In this document: positions 1 through 9,578 of the stretch, one piece after another
How positions within the stretch are numbered: position 1 is the first letter of the stretch
Layout: each line of letters starts with the position of its first letter
NCBI RefSeq assembly: GCF_025963695.1
Contig: NZ_JAOQAH010000041.1
Coordinates: 1 to 46,643, forward strand
From: Segetibacter sp.
Lineage (GTDB): Bacteria; Bacteroidota; Bacteroidia; Chitinophagales; Chitinophagaceae
Direction of reading: 5' to 3'
Length of the DNA stretch: 46,643 nt
Translations under genes and position numbers: made by a program
Notes under the pieces: model-generated
Told to the model about the DNA's origin: nothing
Seen by the model: only the letters and a program-made list of their open reading frames with translations
Database searches by the model: none

Positions 1-836
1 TGTATCGGGCCGGTACCACTTGCTACCAGGCCGTCAGCAGCAGATATAAAAGATATGAATTCAGGCAAAGTCATTAAACCCGTGACGTCTGTTACACGAT
101 CTCCAAGCGCTTCGAAAATAGAGGCCAGTTGTGCTCGCTCTTTCTCAACTCCTGAAATAAAGATTTTAAATTTATCCCCGTCCAACTGACGTATAAGACC
201 GATGAAGTTTTCAAGACCCCACTCGCGACCATTGCCTTGCGACTTGGGGTGCAAAATGAGATTGTATCGATGGTTGTCAAGCAAGTCTGACAACTTCTGC
301 GGCAAGGGGACGATGTTGTTAAGAGCAAATGAACTACCAATCTCTTCAAGCGAAAAACCGGCTGAAATGCCTAAAGGTTCTAACAGCTTTATGTTGAGTT
401 GAGCCTCGTGCAGTAGCGATCTTTTTCTGCTTAGTTTTACCAGGTAGTTACAAGTGAACCAATGATAGATGCGGTTAGTCGTTCCGATCCGCATTGGTAT
501 TTTCAACTCTTTAGCCCGTTGTGCAATTTTAGCGATAGGAAGTACATGAACAATTGCAGCGGGCTTCTCTCCAAAAATGGTTACCTCACCTGCCATAAAA
601 TCTTCCACATCAATAAACAGGTCAATGCTTGTACAAGCTTCTATAACCGGCCTGGTATAAGCCTTGCCCAGAAAGGCAATTTTAACTGCAGGAAAATGTT
701 TTTTTAAAATCGTTGCAACGGGCAAGGTTAACACAACATCCCCAATGCTATCGGTACGGCTTATAATAATGTTGGTTGGAGTATCGGTCAATGGGTTTGA
801 AATTGTGTTACGGGCAAGTGCAAGTTTTATCAACAT
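1..836 (-). CDS. Glycosyltransferase family 9 (heptosyltransferase-like), 3' end cut by window
   Basis: I translated the minus strand by hand because the frame stays open through the window edge; about 278 codons are visible. Near the N-terminus (residues 23-40) it has the GT9 signature IIISRTDSIGDVVLTLPV, and further on HPKSQGNGREW, which fits the donor-binding lobe of ADP-heptose:LPS heptosyltransferases. GT9 enzymes add heptose or related sugars to the lipid A-core on the cytoplasmic face. The ATG at 836 is chosen because an in-frame stop lies about 50 nt upstream; an in-frame GTG 15 nt earlier is an alternative. The start codon lies inside one copy of the dispersed repeat (834-857). It is separated by 77 nt from the end of meaB, so co-transcription is possible. 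The acceptor sugar cannot be inferred. Confidence 0.85.
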   Translation of the reverse strand, partial: MLIKLALARNTISNPLTDTPTNIIISRTDSIGDVVLTLPVATILKKHFPAVKIAFLGKAYTRPVIEACTSIDLFIDVEDFMAGEVTIFGEKPAAIVHVLPIAKIAQRAKELKIPMRIGTTNRIYHWFTCNYLVKLSRKRSLLHEAQLNIKLLEPLGISAGFSLEEIGSSFALNNIVPLPQKLSDLLDNHRYNLILHPKSQGNGREWGLENFIGLIRQLDGDKFKIFISGVEKERAQLASIFEALGDRVTDVTGLMTLPEFISFISAADGLVASGTGPI

Positions 837-857
837 CGTTGTGTCACTCACTTGTAC
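834..857 (-). repeat. Dispersed short repeat, copy C
   Basis: On the minus strand this reads GTACAAG, TGAGT, GACACAAC, GATG. It matches copies at 20528 and 7573 almost exactly (the GACACAAC subtype). Its last three bases are the ATG of the GT9 gene. Confidence 0.7.
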
Positions 858-913
858 TTTTTGTTATTTATCTGCTTTTTTTACGAATGGTAATATCTAC
901 AGTATGTTTCTGC

Positions 914-1825
914 TTACTTCAACTTATTTTCTTCTATCTCTTCAATAAACTGGTAAAGGTTAAACTCTTTTTCATCTGCTAATTGTGCTTTTATTAAATC
1001 GAAAATCCATTCTTTATGTATTCCTGCCATTCTCTTCGATGCTATAAGATAATATGCTTTCTCTGTTAACAGCCACAAATGCTTATCGGTTCGCTTATCG
1101 CTTTCGTTATGTAGTTTAATCTTGGCAAACAGTTCTGCTATCCCCACATGTTGTGATGCTATCGTTTTTACAACCGGCACAGCATAATGACTGTGAGAAG
1201 TTCTAAAGACTTTTTTAAGGGTTTTTTCAAAAGCATCTGCATCCGGTCGATCTGCTTTGTTTACTACAAAAATATCCCCGATTTCCATCAGTCCGGCTTT
1301 CATCGTTTGTACTTCATCGCCAGCTTCAGGTACTAACACGATAACAGTTGTATCTGCAAGCCCGGCTATCTCAATTTCACTTTGCCCCACACCAACAGTT
1401 TCAATAATGATGTAATCGAAACCAAATGCTTTCATTACATCTGTGATCTCAATGATGGACGGATGTAATCCTCCCAGAGATCCCCTGTTGGCAAGTGAAC
1501 GAATAAACACATTTGCATGGGTGTACCATTTATTCATCCGAATTCTGTCGCCCAACAAAGCACCAAGATTGAATGGAGAAGATGGATCGACACACAAAAC
1601 ACCTACAGTTTTTCCTGCTGAAACGATCTCGCCGATCAACGCGTCTACCAAGGTGCTTTTTCCTGCGCCAGGAGGCCCGGTAATTCCGACGATGGCAGAG
1701 GGAGAAGTGGCAGGTAGATTTAGCAAAATATCCGCGAAGCCCCCTGCTTTATTTTCAACTAACGAAATAGCTCTCGATAATGCTTTAAAGGATCCTTTTG
1801 ATATTTCAGAAACAAGTTCAGTCAT
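914..1825 (-). CDS. meaB: Methylmalonyl-CoA mutase-associated GTPase MeaB (ArgK family)
   Basis: This is a G3E P-loop GTPase of about 303 residues that gates cofactor loading and protects adenosylcobalamin-dependent methylmalonyl-CoA mutase in the cytoplasm. Walker A GPPGAGKS sits at residues 50-57. It is followed by DPSSPFNLGALLGDRIRMN, the switch segment ETVGVGQSE and the base-specificity motif NKAD. The frame can be extended upstream to 1942, but those 39 residues have no family counterpart and run through a dispersed repeat (1878-1906), so I take the ATG at 1825. A purine-rich GAAAGAGA lies about 15 nt upstream. The mutase subunits are not in this window. The family call is firm; the partner enzyme is inferred. 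Confidence 0.93.
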   Translation of the reverse strand: MTELVSEISKGSFKALSRAISLVENKAGGFADILLNLPATSPSAIVGITGPPGAGKSTLVDALIGEIVSAGKTVGVLCVDPSSPFNLGALLGDRIRMNKWYTHANVFIRSLANRGSLGGLHPSIIEITDVMKAFGFDYIIIETVGVGQSEIEIAGLADTTVIVLVPEAGDEVQTMKAGLMEIGDIFVVNKADRPDADAFEKTLKKVFRTSHSHYAVPVVKTIASQHVGIAELFAKIKLHNESDKRTDKHLWLLTEKAYYLIASKRMAGIHKEWIFDLIKAQLADEKEFNLYQFIEEIEENKLK

Positions 1826-1877
1826 TTTGTATAATTGATCTCTTTCAATACGCTGCGGGAAAGAGATGCCAAATGGT

Positions 1878-1906
1878 TTGCAGATGAACGAAATGCGACG
1901 CAACGA
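1878..1906 (+). repeat. Dispersed short repeat, copy F
   Basis: The core is GAACGAAATGCGACGCAACGA, preceded by TTGCAGAT. All 29 nt are identical to 34293-34321, 32 kb away. It lies in the meaB-GT2 spacer once meaB is given its corrected start. Confidence 0.75.
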
Positions 1907-1952
1907 TGGTGCACCCGGTACGAATGTTCGGTAACAAGACAAGCCACATTAC

Positions 1953-2840
1953 TCACCTTATCAACTTGTAATTTTTGTATTCTCCAATCTTAAAACCTAA
2001 AATATCTTCAATCGGTTGCATTACTTTATCCTTTTTTTTCCAGACAGACTTTTTAGGGTCAAAGACAAAGTCACTTTTAGCAGAGGCCACTTTTTCCTGC
2101 ATTACTGCCGGATGACTTCCTTTAAATATTTCTACCCGGTCTACATCCTGGTAATCAAAATTCTTATAATCATTCTGAGTCGTTTCTGCATTATGCAGAA
2201 AATCGAAAGTCTGCATTTTTTTCTTTTGTACGTTGTCTGGACGAACGCCGTTGTAATGATAGACGGGTGCATCAATTTTTCTTACCGTCAGTTTCTCACC
2301 TTTTTCTCCCTGCTCGTAAGCGTCATTTGTTGTATACTTTCTAAAACCCTGTGAGTCGGCATAAGACCTTACCAGTTTATCATTCCTGAAAATCCGTATC
2401 TCATGTTTGTGCATTCGTCGGGATGTGCGGATATAGTTATAGCTGCCCCAAAAGTGCAGGAAGGGTAATATGAAGCCTTCAACCTGTTCGTCGCCATCAT
2501 ATTTTTTAATAGCTGCAATAATTTTTGGCAGATCGTCCTGGTGTACCACTTCATCGGCTTGTATATGAAAAGCCCAATTGCCGGTGATATTATCCAGTGC
2601 AATATTTGCTTGTTGTGCGAAAACTTTTCCTCCTTCACGCAACTTCATGTCCCACTTTGTGTCAATAATTTTTATTTTTTGCGGGTCTAATTTTGCAATG
2701 GCTTCCCTGGTTCCATCGGTGGAGTCTCCTACGGCAATAACAAATTCATCACAAACAGGCAAAACAGATTGAATGGCTTCCATAAAGGGATAACCAAATT
2801 CAAATCCGTTTCTTACGTACGAGAAGCCCGAAATTTTCAT
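1953..2840 (-). CDS. Glycosyltransferase family 2
   Basis: A soluble protein of 295 residues with no signal peptide. The N-terminus ISGFSYVRNGFEFGYP, the DEFVIAVGDSTDGTRE segment and the downstream acidic IQADEVVH are the GT-A nucleotide-sugar fold and its DxD-like metal site. It is probably a cytoplasmic glycan-building enzyme, but donor and acceptor are not predictable. It lies 127 nt upstream of meaB on the same strand and diverges from the Lon-N gene across 96 nt. The neighbouring GT9 gene suggests a loose cell-envelope sugar theme, although MeaB between them is unrelated. The GT2 assignment is good. Confidence 0.85.
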   Translation of the reverse strand: MKISGFSYVRNGFEFGYPFMEAIQSVLPVCDEFVIAVGDSTDGTREAIAKLDPQKIKIIDTKWDMKLREGGKVFAQQANIALDNITGNWAFHIQADEVVHQDDLPKIIAAIKKYDGDEQVEGFILPFLHFWGSYNYIRTSRRMHKHEIRIFRNDKLVRSYADSQGFRKYTTNDAYEQGEKGEKLTVRKIDAPVYHYNGVRPDNVQKKKMQTFDFLHNAETTQNDYKNFDYQDVDRVEIFKGSHPAVMQEKVASAKSDFVFDPKKSVWKKKDKVMQPIEDILGFKIGEYKNYKLIR

Positions 2841-2936
2841 TAACTAATTTTATATCATCAAAGAACAGAATTTTTTTTAACTCTGTGAACTTTTAGAACT
2901 TTTAGAGGGTCTTTATTACAAATAACAGCAGTATTT

Positions 2937-3575
2937 ATGACGAATTTTATCCCAATATTTCCACTCGGCATAGTTGTATTTCCGGGCGAAGACTTAAACC
3001 TGCATATTTTTGAGCCGAGGTATAAGCAACTCATCACAGATTGTTTTGCAGAGGCGAGGCCCTTCGGCATCCCTACAGTTTTAAAAAATGGATTGAGTGA
3101 AAGAGGGACTTTGGTAGAGGTAAAAGAAATTGTAGAAGTATACGACGACGGCAAACTCGACATCAAGACTAAGGGTGTATCAATATTCAGGATTTTGGAA
3201 GTAGTTAAAAGTATTCCTGACAAGTTGTATAGCGGCGCGATTGTAAATTATCCTAAGAATGAGGAAAGTAAAAAATCGTTGCTTTTAGAAAAAGTGGTTA
3301 AAAGCATAAAAGATTTGCATGACCTTTTGAAGCTTAAAAAAGATTTTAAAAAAGCTGATGATGAACTGGTTGCTTACGATATAGCCCATCATGTTGGTTT
3401 GTCTTTAGAAGAGGAGTATGAGTTTGCAGGGTTATTTCGTGAAGAGCAGCGCCTTGAATACCTGAAGCGACATTTATTGAAAGTTTTGCCGGTTGTAAAT
3501 GAGATGGAGGTTTTAAAAGACCGCATTAAGTTAAATGGCCACTTTAAGAATCTTTCAGGGAACTTTGATATTTAG
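2937..3575 (+). CDS. LON peptidase substrate-binding domain protein
   Basis: 212 residues. The start FIPIFPLGIVVFPGEDLNLH with HIFEPRYKQL is the canonical N-terminal (substrate-recognition) domain of Lon. There is no AAA+ module or Ser-Lys protease domain, so this is a stand-alone Lon-N protein. Such proteins are common in bacteria; their role is unproven but may be a proteolysis adaptor or chaperone-like function. The C-terminal half (about residues 100-200) is helical and charged. The protein is cytoplasmic. It is followed by a 147-nt spacer and then coaX on the same strand. No clear SD is visible, as is usual in Bacteroidota. Confidence 0.9.
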   Translation: MTNFIPIFPLGIVVFPGEDLNLHIFEPRYKQLITDCFAEARPFGIPTVLKNGLSERGTLVEVKEIVEVYDDGKLDIKTKGVSIFRILEVVKSIPDKLYSGAIVNYPKNEESKKSLLLEKVVKSIKDLHDLLKLKKDFKKADDELVAYDIAHHVGLSLEEEYEFAGLFREEQRLEYLKRHLLKVLPVVNEMEVLKDRIKLNGHFKNLSGNFDI

Positions 3576-3722
3576 AACCGCGATCTTCATGATGTTTTGG
3601 ATTAGACTGAAATATAGAAGTTGCTTTATTCAGCCTGTTTTTGAAATCTTTTCCGTCATGGTTCTATTTATCCATTTAATTCTAATAATCCCTATCCTAA
3701 CATCTTTTAAATCCCGGTTCTA

Positions 3723-4457
3723 ATGACAACCTTATGTTTTGATTTTGGAAATACCCGGTTAAAATATGCAGTCTTTGTAAACAGGGACTTTGCAGAAGAG
3801 TGTGTTTTACAAGATGATTCAGTAGAAGAAATAGAGCGGGTTATAGAAAAACACCAACCGCGGCGCACCATTCTTTCCTCGGTGATAGATCACAATCCGG
3901 CTATTGAAGAAGTGTTAGGCGAGCGAACTGCTTTTCATAAACTTTCTTATGACAGTAAATTGCCAATTACTTCGCCTGTTGGCAAACCTCATACAATAGG
4001 TGCCGACCGTTTGGCAATGGTTGTAGCTGCGGTGGACTTGTTCCCCCGTCAGCATAATTTAGTTGTTGGACTTGGCACTTGCATTACTTACAACTTTGTA
4101 AATAAGTATCACCAGTTTATTGGTGGCAGTATTTCGCCGGGCATGGAGATGCGGTTTAAATCATTACAATATTATACTGCCAAGCTTCCCCTGGTTGAAG
4201 CGGACTGGAATTTCCCGCTGTTAGGTTATGATACAAAGACAAATATTCAGAGCGGCGTAATAGCAGGGATGGCCAAAGAAATAGATGGAATTATTGATTT
4301 ATATAATGAAAGGTTTGTGAACTTTAACGTCCATTTAACCGGGGGAGATATAGGCATTTTTGGTGCGCTACTTAAAAATAAGATATTTGCAGACCCTTCT
4401 TTAATATACAAAGGGCTTTACGCCATCAGTGAGTACAATCATGAACCCAAAACTTAG
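3723..4457 (+). CDS. coaX: Type III pantothenate kinase
   Basis: 244 residues, the normal length for CoaX, an ASKHA-fold kinase that phosphorylates pantothenate in the first step of coenzyme A synthesis. Visible motifs are the phosphate-1 loop DFGNTRLK (residues 7-14), GADR (93-96), GTCIT (118-122), GGSISPG (134-140) and TGGD (206-209). The position two residues before GTC, usually Asp in the family motif DxGTA, is Gly116 here. The 3' end overlaps the next gene by 17 nt. A coaX-barrel-lptC order is, as I recall, common in Bacteroidota. The assignment is confident; whether the Asp replacement matters is open. Confidence 0.93.
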   Translation: MTTLCFDFGNTRLKYAVFVNRDFAEECVLQDDSVEEIERVIEKHQPRRTILSSVIDHNPAIEEVLGERTAFHKLSYDSKLPITSPVGKPHTIGADRLAMVVAAVDLFPRQHNLVVGLGTCITYNFVNKYHQFIGGSISPGMEMRFKSLQYYTAKLPLVEADWNFPLLGYDTKTNIQSGVIAGMAKEIDGIIDLYNERFVNFNVHLTGGDIGIFGALLKNKIFADPSLIYKGLYAISEYNHEPKT

Positions 4458-5757
4458 CCTTATTGTTTTTCTTTTATTAGGATCACTTTATACAACTGCA
4501 CAACAAAACTCTCCCTTTTCTCGCTATGGTCTGGGAGAAACTTCTCCCCGTCAAAACGTAATTTCGCGCGCAATTGGTGGTATCGGTAGTACCTACGGAA
4601 ACGGTCAAAGCGTAAATTTTGCTAACCCGGCTAGTTATAGTGATCTAAAAATAGTTACTTACGACATTGGTATAACCTTAGATAGCCGCACACTAAAAAG
4701 TACTAGTCCTGTTCAAAAATACAGTGCTATTAACCTTACACCTGCTTATGTGGCTTTAGGAATGCCAATTAGTAAGAAACACAATCTTGGCCTTGCATTT
4801 GGATTAAGGCCCTTAACAAGGATTGGTTATTCTATCCAGGAAAATAGAAGAATAGCAGGTTCTGGTAGAGACAGTATGTTGTATATATATGAGGGCGACG
4901 GAGGATTGTACCAGGGCTTTGTCGGTATCGGCAAGCGTTGGGGTGGCTTACGTATTGGCCTGAATACAGGCTATATGTTTGGTAATAAAAATAATAACAC
5001 CAGAGCAATTCCTATTGATAGTATGAACACTTACAAGTCAAACTCTGCCACTAATACAAGTTTTGGAAGCTTCTTTTTTAATGGCGGTTTGCAGTATGAT
5101 GTTAACCTAAGCAAAACTTCGTTTTTGCGTCTTGGGCTAGCTGGTAACCTCAGGCAAAACTTAAAAGCAAGCCAGTCAGCAATCCGCGAAACCTTTACTT
5201 ATGATGCCAATGGTACGCCCATTACTATCGACACCGTAGCAGTATCGCCGGAAGTTAATGGAACCATTAACCTGCCAGTCTCTTATACCGCCGGTATTAG
5301 CATAAACACAAGTCTCGTAGACCGCTTAGGTAATAGAATTGATAAAAGCTTAATTGCAGTTGAGTATGAAAGCACCCAATGGTCTAATTACCGCTTTTTC
5401 AATAATGCAGAACGATTTAATAACAGCTCACTTCTTAAAATAGGCGGCCAGTTTACACCCAACCCCTTAAGCCTTAGAAGCTATTGGAACCGGGTGACCT
5501 ACCGTGCAGGATTTTATTTTGGACAAGAGGCTTTGACTGCGGATAGGAACAAGTTGCCTATTTATGCGGTTACTTTAGGTGCAGGGCTGCCAGTTCGTAA
5601 ATGGAGATCCTTCGACAATCAATACACCATTGTAAATACAACTTTCGAAATAGGAAGCAGAGGTAATAAAAACAATAATATTTCAGAAGGCTTTTTTCGC
5701 TTTTCATTAGGACTAAACCTTAGCGATGTCTGGTTTATTAAAAGAAAGTATGAATAA
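4441..5757 (+). CDS. Outer-membrane beta-barrel protein encoded between coaX and lptC
   Basis: 438 residues from the ATG at 4441; an ATG 12 nt earlier is also in frame but gives a poorer signal-peptide start. The signal peptide MNPKLSLIVFLLLGSLYTTAQ is followed by QNSPFSRYGLGE, then alternating hydrophobic and polar strands rich in Gly, Asn and Tyr, and an aromatic terminal strand region ending near LNLSDVWFIKRKYE. I infer an outer-membrane barrel. The substrate is unknown; location next to lptC hints at envelope biogenesis or simply a shared housekeeping transcript. It overlaps coaX at its start and lptC at its end (8 nt), so all three are probably translationally coupled. Confidence 0.8.
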   Translation: MNPKLSLIVFLLLGSLYTTAQQNSPFSRYGLGETSPRQNVISRAIGGIGSTYGNGQSVNFANPASYSDLKIVTYDIGITLDSRTLKSTSPVQKYSAINLTPAYVALGMPISKKHNLGLAFGLRPLTRIGYSIQENRRIAGSGRDSMLYIYEGDGGLYQGFVGIGKRWGGLRIGLNTGYMFGNKNNNTRAIPIDSMNTYKSNSATNTSFGSFFFNGGLQYDVNLSKTSFLRLGLAGNLRQNLKASQSAIRETFTYDANGTPITIDTVAVSPEVNGTINLPVSYTAGISINTSLVDRLGNRIDKSLIAVEYESTQWSNYRFFNNAERFNNSSLLKIGGQFTPNPLSLRSYWNRVTYRAGFYFGQEALTADRNKLPIYAVTLGAGLPVRKWRSFDNQYTIVNTTFEIGSRGNKNNNISEGFFRFSLGLNLSDVWFIKRKYE

Positions 5758-6325
5758 GCGCTTAAACAAGTTAGCAAAAAGTATAGCAGTCATTACCATT
5801 GGCTGCTTTTTTGTTTGGTCCTGCGAAAATGATATTAGGGACGTACAAAATCTAAACAAAAAAGTAATCAATGTAGAGGAGGCCAGGCAAATAGAAAGTT
5901 ATCTAAGCGAGAATGGAAAGGTTAAGGCAAAGTTGACTGCTCCTCTCATGTTAAGTTATCAAAAAGATACTCCAAAAATTGAATTTCCAAAATCTCTTCA
6001 CGTCGATTTTTATAATGATAGCACAAAGATCGAAAGTAAGTTGTCGGCTAAGTATGGCAGATACCTGCAAAATGAAAATAAAGTTTATCTAAGAGATAGT
6101 GTGGTGGTGTTCAATATGAAAGGCGACACCCTTTTATGTAAAGAATTATATTGGGACCAGGCCAGGGCAGTTTTTTACAGTGATAAGAAGGTAATCATAC
6201 GCAAGCCCGATTCTAAGATTTATGGCGAGGGAATGATTGCAGACCAAAACTTCAAATGGTTTACAATCACAAAGCCTCACAATAGTTATCTAAACATTCC
6301 TGACAGTTCGTTCCTTAGCCAATAA
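5750..6325 (+). CDS. lptC: LPS export ABC transporter periplasmic lipoprotein LptC
   Basis: 191 residues from the ATG at 5750, which overlaps the stop of the barrel gene and is preceded by AAAAGAAAG. A lipoprotein signal ends in VWSC with the lipidated Cys near residue 25. The body has the OstA/LptC-type repeats (IESYLSENGKVKAKLTAP, RYLQNENKVYLRDSVVV, GEGMIADQNFKWFTI) that form a beta-jellyroll bridge for lipopolysaccharide in the periplasm. An earlier ATG at 5726 would add eight residues without improving the signal. LptC links the inner-membrane LptBFG complex to LptA. The gene is last in the coaX cluster. Lipidation instead of a transmembrane anchor is typical of this phylum. Confidence 0.88.
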   Translation: MNKRLNKLAKSIAVITIGCFFVWSCENDIRDVQNLNKKVINVEEARQIESYLSENGKVKAKLTAPLMLSYQKDTPKIEFPKSLHVDFYNDSTKIESKLSAKYGRYLQNENKVYLRDSVVVFNMKGDTLLCKELYWDQARAVFYSDKKVIIRKPDSKIYGEGMIADQNFKWFTITKPHNSYLNIPDSSFLSQ

Positions 6326-6375
6326 GGAATTTTAAGTAGTTTTTGGTAGCAAACCATTGTTCCCTGATTTATCTT

Positions 6376-6394
6376 TTGTTGCGGCGCTCCGTTC
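6376..6394 (-). repeat. Dispersed short repeat, copy J (diverged)
   Basis: On the minus strand it reads GAACGGAGCGCCGCAACAA. This resembles copy H (GAACGGAGCGTCGCAAC) with one change in the core. It sits in the convergent lptC/hydrolase spacer. Confidence 0.5.
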
Positions 6395-6434
6395 TACTAT
6401 ATTTCTTTACTCAGCAACTATCGCTGACTTTTCA

Positions 6435-7316
6435 TCATTTTATTCGTGCCTTTAAAAACTCAAGTGTTTTTTGATGCGAGTCGTCTCTTGCTTGTTTGTT
6501 AAAAATAGGATTGCTTGGATTTGCAAAACCGTGCCCGGCATCGTAGCGATAAACGGTAAGCTTTTTACCCGCTGTTTTCATATTGTTTTCAAATTCAGTT
6601 ACTTTTTCAGGCGTTATACTTCTGTCCTGGTTTGCAAAAAATCCTATAACCTCCGTGTTTAATTGTTGTAGTTTTAAAACATTTGTCTCGGGTCTGCCAT
6701 AATACATTACACATCCAGCCCCTTGTTTACTGGCTAATATAGAGGCTTGTAAACTCCACATACCTCCAAAACACCAGCCAATAGTAAAAATCTTTGCATC
6801 ACTTCCGGCATACGACATTGCTCCTTTAATAATACTTTCAAGCCGTTCGGAGTTTACTCCCGACATATATTTCATGGCGCTATCAGCGGTTGTAGCAAGT
6901 TTGCCGTCGTAGAGGTCAAGTGCAATAACGTTTACGTTGTCAAGCTCATTGCTTAATAGTTCAGCTTCCTGTTTTATGTAGTCATTCAGTCCGTACCACT
7001 CGTGAATAACAAATAGAAAGTTTTTTGTATCCTTATTGTTCCTGATTTCATAGCCGCTTCCATTATTACCGTCTGGTGTTTTAAATGAAACTTGCTTCCC
7101 TTTTGGATCTTTAGCTTTAAAGTAAAGGGGATCTGGATGTAGTGCCGCAAATTCCTTTGTTGCGGCTTCCATTTTTGCAACCTCCCGAATATCTTCAGCG
7201 TAACAACTTACTACTGGTTCCTGTTTTGCAGGTAGAATTTTGGTATCGGTCTTTAATGTATAGCTAAATAGTGCGGCGGTAATAAGGGTTGCTACAAAAA
7301 ACAGAACAATTCTCAT
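6435..7316 (-). CDS. Dienelactone hydrolase family protein, exported
   Basis: 293 residues: an N-terminal hydrophobic signal (about residues 1-20), then an alpha/beta hydrolase of the dienelactone hydrolase type. Catalytic elements are visible: Glu106 in HEWYGL, the nucleophile Cys182 in GWCFGG, Asp in ANQDRS and His in AGHGF. Cys rather than Ser as nucleophile is the family hallmark. The family hydrolyses lactone or ester substrates; the natural substrate here is unknown. The signal peptide suggests periplasmic location. It is convergent with lptC, with no strong terminator in between. Confidence 0.88.
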   Translation of the reverse strand: MRIVLFFVATLITAALFSYTLKTDTKILPAKQEPVVSCYAEDIREVAKMEAATKEFAALHPDPLYFKAKDPKGKQVSFKTPDGNNGSGYEIRNNKDTKNFLFVIHEWYGLNDYIKQEAELLSNELDNVNVIALDLYDGKLATTADSAMKYMSGVNSERLESIIKGAMSYAGSDAKIFTIGWCFGGMWSLQASILASKQGAGCVMYYGRPETNVLKLQQLNTEVIGFFANQDRSITPEKVTEFENNMKTAGKKLTVYRYDAGHGFANPSNPIFNKQARDDSHQKTLEFLKARIK

Positions 7317-7398
7317 AATGTGACTTTATTTTATTAACAATTTATAGCCCTGTTCGTTAAGATTTTTCTCGTTTTTTTTTTCACCCACAAATAAAATG

Positions 7399-7406
7399 TA
7401 GGTTTG
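7399..7406 (+). promoter_or_regulatory. Possible -7 box upstream of pyrG
   Basis: TAGGTTTG matches the Bacteroidota TAnnTTTG consensus exactly, with a T-tract about 19 nt upstream. It would give a pyrG leader of about 250 nt, which is long, so this is tentative. Confidence 0.3.
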
Positions 7407-7572
7407 TACGACCTCTGGATGATTTCTATCTTTCTTCACGGTCACATTTGGTAATATTCTAAATTTTTTTAAGCTTTCAATCCCCGAGATAGAGGAACTA
7501 TGATGAAAATAGGGGATGTGTTTTCAAAGATACATACAGTCATTATTGTAAAACAGTTGAATAATAAATTGC

Positions 7573-7597
7573 TGTAAAAGAGAGTGACACAACAATG
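7573..7597 (+). repeat. Dispersed short repeat, copy E
   Basis: It reads TGTAAAAGAGAGTGACAC then AACAATG. It is the GACACAAC subtype, like copies at 834 and 20528. It ends 69 nt before the pyrG start. Confidence 0.6.
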
Positions 7598-7645
7598 CCG
7601 GGCCATTAAATACTGCCTAAAAATAAATCATTAAACCAATAATAA

Positions 7646-9316
<1,671 letters not shown>

Positions 9317-9342
9317 ATAGAGCCTTGATTTTTAAAAAAGTA

Positions 9343-9377
9343 AAAACAGCCAATATGAAATTTCTATTGGCTGTTTT
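9343..9377 (+). terminator. Rho-independent terminator after pyrG
   Basis: A perfect 12-bp stem AAAACAGCCAAT / ATTGGCTGTTTT with an 11-nt loop ends in a T-rich tract, 26 nt after the pyrG stop codon. The 3' arm overlaps the stop codon of the small minus-strand ORF at 9376-9537. Confidence 0.85.
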
Positions 9378-9537
9378 ATTTTCGAAGCATCTGTTTAAAA
9401 AATAATCGCCAATTCAAAATAATCCTGGTTAAGCTTTTCCTGCCCGACGTAATATTGGCAAAATAATCTTCAAAAGAAAGAAGCGCAAAAAATAGCAGGA
9501 GCAGTAAAATTACCGTACCGTTTATAAAGTATGCCAT
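9376..9537 (-). CDS. Possible 53-residue single-span membrane peptide
   Basis: A hand-found small ORF. ATG at 9537 starts MAYFINGTVILLLLLFF, one clear transmembrane segment at about residues 8-21, followed by a basic tail rich in Arg and Lys and ending LFFKQMLRK. The stop codon overlaps the pyrG terminator stem, so the gene would be convergent with pyrG and share its terminator. There is no SD and no TAnnTTTG box upstream. The membrane-then-basic layout resembles many real small proteins, but a chance ORF is equally possible. No homologue recognised. Confidence 0.3.
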   Translation of the reverse strand: MAYFINGTVILLLLLFFALLSFEDYFANITSGRKSLTRIILNWRLFFKQMLRK

Positions 9538-9578
9538 TTGCGAAATTTTGTGTCAATCAATCCCGTAAAAATTAAGCC

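Noticed and set aside
664..948. Plus-strand ORFs over the GT9 gene
   Set aside because: They run opposite to a clear GT9 reading frame and show no protein features.
1826..1942. N-terminal extension of meaB
   Set aside because: It has no family counterpart and overlaps a dispersed repeat that is non-coding elsewhere.
3535..3723. 62-codon plus-strand ORF between the Lon-N gene and coaX
   Set aside because: Half lies inside the Lon-N gene, and the rest is AT-rich hydrophobic translation without motifs.
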